A stretch of DNA of 5,547 bases from Myxococcales bacterium (GCA_003161835.1 PMNO01000361.1:1-5547), one strand, 5' to 3'. Positions 1-5,282 are shown, numbered from the stretch's first letter. The notes: generated by a model not told the origin, from the letters alone. Translations and numbers: made by a program.

Positions 1-1
1 T

Positions 2-352
2 CCCAAGCGGGACGAACACCTGCGCAGCCCCGACTTCTTCGATGTGGCGCAGTTCGCGGTCATCACCTTCAAATCGAAACGCGTTCAGCCGGGCAAGGGG
101 GGCGATCTGTTCGTCACCGGCGATCTGACGATTCGCGGGATCAGCCGCGAGGTCACCCTCGATGTCGAGCCGTTGTCGCCGGAGGTCAACGATCCGTGGG
201 GCAACGTGAAGCGCGGCGCCAGCGCCCGGGCTCGTATCAACCGCAAGGACTTCAACGTGGTCTGGAACGCGGCCCTCGACGGTGGCGGCGTGCTTGTGGG
301 CGACGAGGTCTCCATCACGGTGGAGGTGGAGCTCGGTCGCAAGGCCGGATGA
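2..352 (+). CDS. YceI-family protein, 5'-truncated by window edge
   Basis: This is the C-terminal 116 residues of a YceI-like lipocalin-fold protein; the reading frame is open from base 2 and the start lies outside the window. The first visible residues, KRDEHLRSPDFFDV, match the hallmark YceI segment (R-x-x-HL-R-SxDFFD), followed by 'ITFKSKRV' and 'VTGDLTIRGISREVTLDV', the characteristic beta-strand block. YceI proteins usually run near 170-200 residues, so roughly 60-80 residues are missing. The family binds polyisoprenoid or amphiphilic ligands in a beta-barrel and is often, but not always, periplasmic. A signal peptide cannot be checked here. The tail 'WNAALDGGGVLVGDEVSITVEVEL' is typical of the family's last strands. 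An ATG at 44 lies inside the conserved region and is not the true start. Family assignment is strong; the physiological role is unknown. Confidence 0.93.
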   Translation, partial: PKRDEHLRSPDFFDVAQFAVITFKSKRVQPGKGGDLFVTGDLTIRGISREVTLDVEPLSPEVNDPWGNVKRGASARARINRKDFNVVWNAALDGGGVLVGDEVSITVEVELGRKAG

Positions 353-361
353 TCATGGGTC

Positions 362-402
362 ACGCCCGTCCGCCGAACGCTCTGCCGTTTGGCGACGGGC
401 GT
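362..402. terminator. Intergenic hairpin between convergent genes, likely bidirectional terminator
   Basis: The left arm (362-379) and right arm (386-402) form 17 pairs, 16 Watson-Crick and one G-T, with a single bulged C at 370 and a 6-nt loop. It starts 10 nt after the YceI stop and ends 22 nt before the stop of the convergent HAD gene, the expected place for a shared terminator. There is no clean T-tract on either side, so it may instead be a transcript-end stabiliser. Confidence 0.55.
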
Positions 403-423
403 CCGCCGAGCGCGGCGAGCCGC

Positions 424-1023
424 CTAGCGCTCCGGCGCCTGACCCGACCACAAGGGCAACAAGTGCCACAACGATGGCACGACCAGATCTGGTGAGCCCC
501 AGTCGACCAGATCGTCGGGTGGGGGATGGCGTACGAGCGCGGTTCGGCATCCCGCACCGCGGGCCGCGATGACGTCGAATTTGTAGTCGCCGACGGCCAG
601 GGTCTCGGCCGCCGGGAATCCGAGCGCCTCGCACAACACCCGCGCGCCGTGGGGCGACGGCTTGGCCGGCCCGTCATCGCGCGTGTACACGGCTTCGAAA
701 CGAAAGCCGAAGCGGGCCACGAAGGCGTCCACGGCGTCCCGCACGTTGCGGGTCAGGATGGCCGTCGGGATTCTCTGCGCCGCCAGCAGCGCCAGAAGTT
801 CCCTGCAGCCTTCCGCCAGCGTGGCCGCCGCGATCGCGTCCAGCTCGTGGCGGCGCAGGATGACCTCGGCCCGCGCCCGGAAGGCCTCGTCCTTGCCCTC
901 CAGCGCCTCCAGGATGGGCAGACCTGGGGCGATCCCAATCTCGCGCCGCATTTCATCGAAATCGAGCAGCGGCTCGGTCAATGTGCCATCGAGATCGAAG
1001 ATTACGGCGCGCGGCGCGGTCAC
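424..1023 (-). CDS. HAD-superfamily phosphatase (HAD-IA-like hydrolase)
   Basis: A 199-residue haloacid-dehalogenase-type hydrolase with all four catalytic motifs. Motif I is DLDGT (residues 10-14; nucleophile D10, acid/base D12). Motif II is the Thr of 'ILTRN' (T91), motif III is the Lys of 'KPSPHG' (K121), and motif IV is 'GDYKFD' (145-150, with D146 and D150 likely Mg2+ ligands). The roughly 65 residues after motif I are rich in Glu, Arg and Ala and predict a helical C1 cap, as in phosphoglycolate phosphatase and beta-phosphoglucomutase relatives. The sequence supports a soluble Mg2+-dependent phosphomonoesterase; the substrate cannot be read. The GTG at 1021-1023 is chosen because GGGAGG lies 7 nt upstream and the first strand 'AVIFDLDGT' follows at once. 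A longer frame reaches back to 1197, but the added 58 residues are low-complexity and cross the divergent promoter region. Phosphoglycolate phosphatase (Gph-like) is possible but not distinguishable. Confidence 0.92.
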   Translation of the reverse strand: MTAPRAVIFDLDGTLTEPLLDFDEMRREIGIAPGLPILEALEGKDEAFRARAEVILRRHELDAIAAATLAEGCRELLALLAAQRIPTAILTRNVRDAVDAFVARFGFRFEAVYTRDDGPAKPSPHGARVLCEALGFPAAETLAVGDYKFDVIAARGAGCRTALVRHPPPDDLVDWGSPDLVVPSLWHLLPLWSGQAPER

Positions 1024-1030
1024 GTACGCG

Positions 1031-1036
1031 CCTCCC
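1031..1036 (-). promoter_or_regulatory. Ribosome binding site for the HAD hydrolase
   Basis: GGGAGG on the minus strand, 7 nt upstream of the GTG at 1021-1023. It decides the start in favour of GTG over the upstream in-frame ATG at 1197. Confidence 0.75.
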
Positions 1037-1150
1037 GGCGTCGGGCGGCCAAGTGTCTGCTCCCGCCGGCGCGGCGCTGCGAATCGCGCTGTTTTTGGGC
1101 GTGTTCCACCGCCCCTCCAATGTGCCACGCGGGGCCCCGGGGGGCGAGCG

Positions 1151-1181
1151 TCGACGGGCGAACGGGCATATCCTATATAGT
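1151..1181 (+). promoter_or_regulatory. Candidate sigma70-like promoter for the uORF/PilZ/RimB-fusion unit
   Basis: An AT-rich island (TATATAGT, 1174-1181) stands out in very GC-rich sequence. TCGACG (1151-1156) lies 17 nt before TATATA (1174-1179), matching 4/6 at both -35 and -10. TATAGT (1176-1181) matches 5/6 of the -10 consensus but at 19-nt spacing. The element is about 30 nt upstream of the RBS of the short upstream ORF. This is visual matching only. Confidence 0.45.
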
Positions 1182-1208
1182 TTCGGCCAGACGCCATTGC
1201 CCGCGTCC

Positions 1209-1214
1209 AAGGAG
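1209..1214 (+). promoter_or_regulatory. Strong ribosome binding site preceding a 20-codon upstream ORF
   Basis: AAGGAG followed 7 nt later by ATG at 1222. This is the best Shine-Dalgarno match in the divergent region, yet it serves the short frame rather than the PilZ frame, whose ATG at 1281 has only weak purine runs upstream (GGGGAG at 1261-1266, 14 nt away). Confidence 0.6.
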
Positions 1215-1221
1215 TCCGCAG

Positions 1222-1284
1222 ATGTCCCGTTGCGCGAAAACCACCGCACCACCGTCGACCGGGGAGCTTGGACGACCGGCATGA
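1222..1284 (+). CDS. Short upstream ORF (20 codons), possible leader peptide coupled to the PilZ gene
   Basis: The frame begins with ATG 7 nt after a consensus AAGGAG and ends with TGA at 1282-1284, overlapping the ATG (1281-1283) of the PilZ-like gene as ATGA. The encoded peptide is polar, with Thr/Pro/Ser residues and a single Cys, and no recognisable domain. The layout is classic for translational coupling: ribosomes loaded at the strong RBS terminate on the start of the next gene. I see no run of one amino acid or alternative hairpins that would point to attenuation. It could also be the original N-terminus of the PilZ gene separated by a frameshift, or a chance frame. Confidence 0.42.
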   Translation: MSRCAKTTAPPSTGELGRPA

Positions 1285-2072
1285 GCAAGGGGTCCGACAG
1301 GAAGCCCGGGCGTGCGCCGGGCCCCGGGCCCAAGCCCGAGCGGCGCACGGACAGTCGCGCGAAAGTCGCCATGCCGGTGAGCTGCCGGTACGAGAGCGTC
1401 CTGGATTTCGTGGCGTCGCAGTCGATGAACATCAGCGAATCGGGAATGTTCATCGAGACCGATACCCCGGCGGCCATCGGGAGCCGGATCGAGTTCAATT
1501 TCGGCTTGATGGACGGATTCACCCTGCTCCACGGAACGGCCGAAGTGATGCGCGTCGTGACCGCGGGTCCAGTGAACGGGATGGGGGTCCGTTTCGTGAG
1601 TCTCGACGACGCGAACCGCGCCTTGATCGCGCGCATCATCGCCGTCAACAACCAGGAGGGTCGGAATTCGACGTTGAATTTCGATTTCGCGCGCCGCGCG
1701 ACCGCGCACACGATGCCCGCCGCGCAAGACGACGTGACTCTGGATCCCCCGATCCCAGGGAACCGCCCGGTCCACTTCGACGGGCGGTCGTTGCGCGTGA
1801 TCCTGGGGCCGCTGACCGCCCCGCACTTCACGCAGAATCCGCTGTTGAACGTTCGCTCGGGTGGTTTTTTCGTGCCCGCCGATGAAGACGTCCCGCTGGG
1901 AACGATCTTCCAGATCGAAATCGTCGATGGCACCGGGCGTGCCGTGGTGGCTGGCAAGGGAAAGGTGGTCGCCAAGCAAGATCTGCGCGTTGGCATCCGA
2001 CTGGTGGATGTCGACAAGGAAGGTCTGGCGCGGCTGCGTACCGAAGTCGAGAGGTATGGTTCCACGAAATGA
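1281..2072 (+). CDS. Tandem PilZ-like domain protein (predicted c-di-GMP receptor)
   Basis: A 263-residue protein with a Pro/Gly/basic N-terminal tail (residues 1-20) and two PilZ-like repeats. Repeat 1 (about 20-128) has the c-di-GMP-binding signature in two parts: RxxxR (R22-R26) and N-x-S-x-x-G (N50, S52, G55), ending in 'GMGVRFVSL'. Repeat 2 (about 164-255) keeps the shape, with 'NVRSGGFFV' at 190-198 and 'RVGIRLVDVD', but lacks a clear RxxxR and has NxxSGG, as in the PilZ-related paralogues abundant in myxobacteria. No signal peptide or membrane segment is seen, so it is probably cytoplasmic. The ATG at 1281 is chosen because it overlaps the uORF stop and lies shortly before the domain; the frame is open further upstream without a good RBS. 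The downstream fusion gene starts inside its last codons (17-nt overlap), suggesting coupled expression. Ligand binding is inferred from repeat 1; the output is unknown. Confidence 0.85.
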   Translation: MSKGSDRKPGRAPGPGPKPERRTDSRAKVAMPVSCRYESVLDFVASQSMNISESGMFIETDTPAAIGSRIEFNFGLMDGFTLLHGTAEVMRVVTAGPVNGMGVRFVSLDDANRALIARIIAVNNQEGRNSTLNFDFARRATAHTMPAAQDDVTLDPPIPGNRPVHFDGRSLRVILGPLTAPHFTQNPLLNVRSGGFFVPADEDVPLGTIFQIEIVDGTGRAVVAGKGKVVAKQDLRVGIRLVDVDKEGLARLRTEVERYGSTK

Positions 2073-3669
2073 CGTCTCGGCGGCGGTAGGCGTGTCATTT
2101 TCCGTCAAAACCAGCCGCGGCGACGCCGGGGCCGCGCGCGAAATCGTACGTGCGATCCGCGTCGGCGGGCAGTCGATAGGGCCGGGACAGGCGCGGGTCG
2201 TGCCCCTCGGGCTGCCCGGCCGCACGGACGCGGGGGATGCGATTCCGATCTGGGTCGCGGCTGGGTCAGCGCCCGGGCCGCGCGTCACGGTGATCGCGGC
2301 GCCGCGCGGCTTCGAGGTGGGGGCCGCGCGCGTCGCGACCGGATTGCGATCGATCATCGATCCGTCCGGGATGCGCGGCGGGCTCATCGTCGCGCCGGTC
2401 TTGCGGCCGGGCGGGCGTTTCGCGGCGCGCGGACAGGCCGTGCGCGACGGCGCCGCGTGGCGATTTCCCGGCGATCCGGGTGGCAGCCGACGCGCACGCG
2501 AGGCGTTCACGGTTTTTTCCGAGCTGGTGGTGGGATCGTCTCTGGTGCTGGTGCTCACCGCCGCCGACCCGGGCTTCGCTGCGCCTTTGACCCTGTACGG
2601 GAATTTCGACGATCCGCGCGCGCGTCGCCTGGCGTCGTCCGCGCGCGCGTCGGCTTGCGTTCATGCCAAGCCGGCACCCGGCAGCCTGTCGGCAGCCGTC
2701 ACTGAAATGGGCGCTCTGGTGCTGGAACTTCGGGGACCGACGGAATCCGGTACCGACGAATTTCTGACGGCAGCGGTGCTGGCGCTGCTGGCGGCGTCCG
2801 GTGCCGGGGTGGTCGGGGCCGCTGCGCTTGCGTCGCTCGCGACGCCCGCGATGATGGTCACCCATTTGTCGATCGTGCGCGCTCCCGTTGGAGGCCTGCT
2901 GGAAAACGAGGCGCGCGCGGGAGCGCTGGTGGAGCGGGGCGGTCTTTTGGCCCGGGTGGTGCCGCCGTTGATGGATCGGGCCTCGGACATCTGCGCACCC
3001 CACGACGGGGTGGTGTTGGAGGCGACCACTCGCCGGGGCGCCCGTACCCGCGCGGCCCTGTTCGTGGTCGGCCGCCTCTCACGAATCGCGATTGCGCGTC
3101 GGCGCGGCGCGGACCGGGCCGCGATCGGGACCGCCCACCCCGCGGCACCGTCCGCGGTGGTCGGCGTGCGGGACGCCCACCTGCTGCGGGTAGGCTGGGT
3201 GGAAAGGGTGTCGCTGCCCAGTCTGGGCGTGGACCGCCTGCGCGCGAAAATCGACACCGGGGCGCGCACGTCAGCCCTGCATGTGACCCGGATGACCACG
3301 GTGGGGATGACGGATGGCCCACACCGCCGGCCGATCGTGGAGCTGACCCTGCCCGCCGGCTCGCGGCGCGGCGCCCCCCCCGCCACGGTGCGGGTCCTCG
3401 TACGCGATCATGTGCAGGTGAAGGACACCTCCGGCCGAACGGAGCGGCGTCCGGTCATTGAGACGACTTTGCGTCTCGGGTCCATCGAGCGCCGCATCCG
3501 GATCACCCTGACGAATCGCGGAGACATGCTGTTTCCGTTGCTGATCGGTCGGACCGCGCTGTCGCCGGGGGTCGTTGTCGATCCTACGCGGCGGCTGCTC
3601 TTGCGTCACGAAGGACGGACGGCGGACGGGGCTCGGCCTTCCGCAAAACAAATCACGCCGGAAAGTTGA
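2056..3669 (+). CDS. Fusion: AstE/aspartoacylase-like domain (probably inactive) + RimB-type PF05618 retropepsin-like domain
   Basis: A 537-residue, two-part protein. Residues about 30-340 follow the succinylglutamate desuccinylase/aspartoacylase layout: a 'VTVIAAPRGFEVGA' strand where the family has HGxE, 'RFPG' (136-139) with the following GS-x-x-R segment, 'LVLELRGP' with E224, and a closing beta-domain ('IVRAPVGGLL' at 273-282, 'ICAPHDGVVL' at 312-321). The first zinc His is R84, E87 is kept, DLNR reads GAAW (132-135), and the DLH histidine aligns with L167, so hydrolase activity is doubtful. After a roughly 30-residue linker, residues 377-517 match PF05618 (RimB; 'ATP-dependent zinc protease' in databases): 'GWVERVSLPSLGV', 'KIDTGARTSAL' with DTG at 400-402, 'RRPVIETTLRLG', 'LTNRGDMLFPLLIGR', 'VVVDP'. 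DTG is the retropepsin active-site motif. Elsewhere these two domains are usually separate genes beside a RimK-like ligase. ATG 2056 lies in the end of the PilZ gene; GTG 2092 is an alternative start. Confidence 0.85.
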   Translation: MVPRNDVSAAVGVSFSVKTSRGDAGAAREIVRAIRVGGQSIGPGQARVVPLGLPGRTDAGDAIPIWVAAGSAPGPRVTVIAAPRGFEVGAARVATGLRSIIDPSGMRGGLIVAPVLRPGGRFAARGQAVRDGAAWRFPGDPGGSRRAREAFTVFSELVVGSSLVLVLTAADPGFAAPLTLYGNFDDPRARRLASSARASACVHAKPAPGSLSAAVTEMGALVLELRGPTESGTDEFLTAAVLALLAASGAGVVGAAALASLATPAMMVTHLSIVRAPVGGLLENEARAGALVERGGLLARVVPPLMDRASDICAPHDGVVLEATTRRGARTRAALFVVGRLSRIAIARRRGADRAAIGTAHPAAPSAVVGVRDAHLLRVGWVERVSLPSLGVDRLRAKIDTGARTSALHVTRMTTVGMTDGPHRRPIVELTLPAGSRRGAPPATVRVLVRDHVQVKDTSGRTERRPVIETTLRLGSIERRIRITLTNRGDMLFPLLIGRTALSPGVVVDPTRRLLLRHEGRTADGARPSAKQITPES

Positions 3670-3671
3670 CA
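3666..3671 (+). promoter_or_regulatory. Perfect TTGACA hexamer at the end of the fusion gene, possible -35 element
   Basis: TTGACA overlaps the TGA stop of the fusion gene. At 16-17 nt spacing only weak -10 candidates occur (GATCCT, 3688-3693, matches 3/6). If used, transcription would begin close to the ATG at 3702. The hexamer may be chance, since it contains the stop codon. Confidence 0.25.
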
Positions 3672-3701
3672 GAATACGGTTATCGCCGATCCTGATGGTC
3701 T

Positions 3702-4001
3702 ATGCCATCCGCGCGGGTGCCCCGGCCTTCCGTCAGACGACGAAGATCGCGCGCGCTGCCTTCGGTGTCGCGCCTGACCGTTCGGCGCGACGAGCCGGCC
3801 CCCCCCTTGGGGCATTCGGCGCGGTTGACCGATGCGTTGCGGGCGAGCCGCGAGGCTCTGAGCGATATCCAGGGCCAACTGGATGCGCTTCTGGCGATGG
3901 TGCGCGCGCCGGCGGGGCGACCCGAACCCGACGCCGCGGATCGTTTGCGCCGTGCCACCAAACGCGCCGGTGTGGCCATGAATCGTCTGGCGGCCATCTG
4001 A
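3702..4001 (+). CDS. Small hypothetical protein with a predicted helical/coiled-coil core
   Basis: A 99-residue frame with no recognised family. The first 35-40 residues are Arg/Pro/Ser-rich. Residues about 42-68 (from 'ARLTDALRASREALSDI' through 'LDALLAMV') form a good amphipathic helix with Leu/Ile/Val spaced 3-4 apart, suggesting a short coiled coil. A second helix is likely at the end ('ADRLRRATKRAGVAMNRL'). No signal peptide or membrane span is seen. The frame lies 32 nt after the fusion gene on the same strand and may belong to its transcript. No Shine-Dalgarno sequence precedes the ATG at 3702; GTG 3765 or TTG 3807 would keep the helical part and drop the low-complexity N-terminus, so the start is uncertain. 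A competing frame from ATG 3695 runs to 4072 but gives Arg/Gly/Pro-rich sequence with no predicted helices, typical of an out-of-frame reading. Confidence 0.55.
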   Translation: MPSARVPRPSVRRRRSRALPSVSRLTVRRDEPAPPLGHSARLTDALRASREALSDIQGQLDALLAMVRAPAGRPEPDAADRLRRATKRAGVAMNRLAAI

Positions 4002-4008
4002 GGATGCG

Positions 4009-4028
4009 CGGGGAGCGGTTCGTCCCCG
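4009..4028 (+). terminator. Short stem-loop after the small helical protein gene
   Basis: CGGGGA (4009-4014) and TCCCCG (4023-4028) form a 6-bp GC-rich stem with an 8-nt loop, 7 nt after the stop at 3999-4001. No T-tract follows, so termination is weakly supported. Confidence 0.25.
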
Positions 4029-4069
4029 GAGTCGCCGGTCCCGTGCCCGCGCCCGCGCCCCGCTGCAGG

Positions 4070-4075
4070 TAGAAT
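4070..4075 (+). promoter_or_regulatory. -10-like hexamer just upstream of the CPBP protease start
   Basis: TAGAAT matches 5/6 of the TATAAT consensus and ends 8 nt before the GTG at 4084, without a recognisable -35 box. Transcription from it would start almost at the GTG and give a leaderless or near-leaderless message, which would fit the lack of a good RBS there. Confidence 0.3.
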
Positions 4076-4083
4076 TCGCCCCC

Positions 4084-4845
4084 GTGCGTCCGTCGCTGCG
4101 AGAGCCGGTGTTGACGTTCCTGGTGGCGATCGCGCTGGCGTCGGGGCTCTTTTGGGCGGGCAGAGCCATCCCGGTCGTTCGCCAGAATCTGCACGCAGGC
4201 ATCGCGGTCGTCTTTCTCTACTTGCCGGTGCTGGCCGGCTGGCTGACGGGACGCCGGTTCGATTTTCGCGACGCGGGCTTGCGCCTGGATCCGTTGGGGA
4301 CGAACGCGGTCGTCTTGGCCGTTGCCATCGCGGTGACGTTTCCGCTGTTCGTGGTGGGATTCTTCGGATTCTACGACCTCGTGTGCGCAACCGGCGCCGG
4401 CCCTCACGCGGCCGCCCCGTTCCTCGGGCCGCTGTGTCCGGGGCCAGGCTGGCAATCGAGTCGGTCGGCGGGGGGAATTGCGGCGCGGGTACTACAGCTC
4501 CGCCTGCCACCCAGCTTCGCCCTGCTGGCCGCCAATCAGGTGCTGGTGATCGCCTTGCCCGAGGAGATGTTCTTTCGCGGCTATCTTCTGGGGCGTCTGG
4601 AGGACCGCTGGCCTCCAGGGCACCATTTCTTGGGCGCGCCGGTTGGACGGGCGCTGTTGGTTTCGGCGGGCCTGTTCGCGTTGGGGCACTTCTTGGTTGA
4701 TTTCAACCTTCAGCGCCTGGCCGTGTTTTTTCCGGCGCTGGTTTTCGGTTGGATGCGGGCCCGTACCGGATCGGTCGCCGCGGGGGTCGCCTATCACGCG
4801 CTGTGCAACCTACTCGCCGACGTGCTGCACACCAGCAATTTCTGA
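4084..4845 (+). CDS. CPBP-family (Abi/CAAX-like) glutamic intramembrane protease, possibly MrtC-like
   Basis: A 253-residue polytopic membrane protein with about seven hydrophobic segments (roughly residues 9-26, 38-55, 73-98, 143-159, 187-206, 212-224 and 229-247). All three CPBP (PF02517) motifs are present: EExxxR in 'EEMFFRGYL' (E160, E161, R165), FxxxH in 'FALGH' (F198, H202) and HxxxN in 'HALCN' (H238, N242). The glutamates and histidines are the predicted active site, so the protein should cleave substrates within or near the membrane. 'FFPALVFGWMRARTGS' and the overall length remind me of the myxobacterial MrtC type, proposed to process MYXO-CTERM-tailed surface proteins. That subtype call is from memory and tentative. 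GTG 4084 is chosen because no other start occurs upstream before a stop and the first membrane segment begins about 9 residues in. A Shine-Dalgarno sequence is poor. The gene ends 2 nt from the convergent DUF1844 stop. Confidence 0.9.
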   Translation: MRPSLREPVLTFLVAIALASGLFWAGRAIPVVRQNLHAGIAVVFLYLPVLAGWLTGRRFDFRDAGLRLDPLGTNAVVLAVAIAVTFPLFVVGFFGFYDLVCATGAGPHAAAPFLGPLCPGPGWQSSRSAGGIAARVLQLRLPPSFALLAANQVLVIALPEEMFFRGYLLGRLEDRWPPGHHFLGAPVGRALLVSAGLFALGHFLVDFNLQRLAVFFPALVFGWMRARTGSVAAGVAYHALCNLLADVLHTSNF

Positions 4846-4847
4846 CG

Positions 4848-5273
4848 CTACTTCTTGCCCCGCTCGAGGTAACGGAGGCGCAGGTCGTAGAGCAAACTCT
4901 CGATCAGCCGATCCTCGGGAGGGGATAAGTTGCCCCGGGTCTTCTCTTGCAGCATGCCGATGATGTCGATGGTGTGCTTGGCGAGGCGCAGGTCGGGACG
5001 CGCTTCCTGGCCGTCGGGGCCATCAAGCTCGCCCAGATGCAGGAGCGCGGAGCTGCCGAGCGATAGGATGAAGGTGTGAAAATCGACGGGGGGCAACGGC
5101 CCGTGCTCATCATGGTCGGGCGGTACGGGCTGCGCTGACGCTGGTTCCGCGGTGGCAGGCGCCACCGGTTCCGCTTTCACCTCGCCTTTGGCCTCGCCAG
5201 AGTCGGCAAAACTGCGCCGATCCGAAACCCTGAAGCCTGGCTGCTTTCCCTCGTCCTTTCTATCCGCCGGCAT
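4848..5273 (-). CDS. DUF1844 domain-containing protein
   Basis: A 141-residue protein in two parts. The N-terminal half is a charged, Ala/Pro/Glu-rich linker (about 22-60) preceded by a short conserved-looking 'GFRVSDRRSF' (13-22), seen before DUF1844 domains in related proteins. The C-terminal half (about 65-137) is a clear DUF1844 (PF08899) domain: 'FHTFILSLGSSALLHLGE' (65-82), then 'LRLAKHTIDIIGMLQEKTRGNL' split around residues 95-116, then 'LIESLLYDLRLRYLE' (123-137). The domain is predicted to be all-helical and is common in proteobacteria and Acidobacteria; its function is unknown to me. No signal peptide or membrane span is present. The ATG at 5271-5273 has no strong Shine-Dalgarno sequence. 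It follows the 64-residue gene on the same strand after 76 nt, so the two may share a transcript. Its stop lies 2 nt from that of the convergent CPBP gene. Confidence 0.9.
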   Translation of the reverse strand: MPADRKDEGKQPGFRVSDRRSFADSGEAKGEVKAEPVAPATAEPASAQPVPPDHDEHGPLPPVDFHTFILSLGSSALLHLGELDGPDGQEARPDLRLAKHTIDIIGMLQEKTRGNLSPPEDRLIESLLYDLRLRYLERGKK

Positions 5274-5282
5274 GACGAGACT

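Noticed and set aside
1024..1197. N-terminal extension of the HAD gene to an ATG at 1197
   Set aside because: The 58 added residues are low-complexity, would cover the divergent promoter, and the GTG at 1023 has a GGGAGG RBS at 7 nt.
981..1280. Upstream extension of the PilZ frame to the ATG at 981
   Set aside because: It would overlap the conserved start of the HAD gene and the promoter-like island; the extra sequence has no domain or RBS.
953..2098. A 381-codon minus-strand open frame across the divergent promoter region and PilZ gene
   Set aside because: It overlaps the HAD gene's conserved N-terminus in another frame and has Ser/Arg/Pro-rich low-complexity sequence; it is a shadow frame.
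1173..2558. A 461-codon minus-strand open frame antisense to the PilZ and fusion genes
   Set aside because: Its translation is Arg/Pro/Gly/Thr-rich with no domain, while the plus strand carries two recognisable families over the same bases. Long antisense frames are expected at this GC content.
3377..3669. Reading the C-terminal domain literally as an ATP-dependent zinc protease
   Set aside because: That database name for PF05618 is historical. I see no ATP-binding motif or HExxH; the visible hallmark is DTG, pointing to a retropepsin-like fold.
4041..4063. CCCGCG-type tandem run upstream of the CPBP gene
   Set aside because: It has only two to three imperfect 6-nt units in GC-rich spacer; too short to call a repeat element or operator.
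3680..4510. A 276-codon minus-strand frame opposite the small helical protein and CPBP genes
   Set aside because: It is Arg/Pro-rich with no motif, and the CPBP active-site motifs lie on the opposite strand over the same region.
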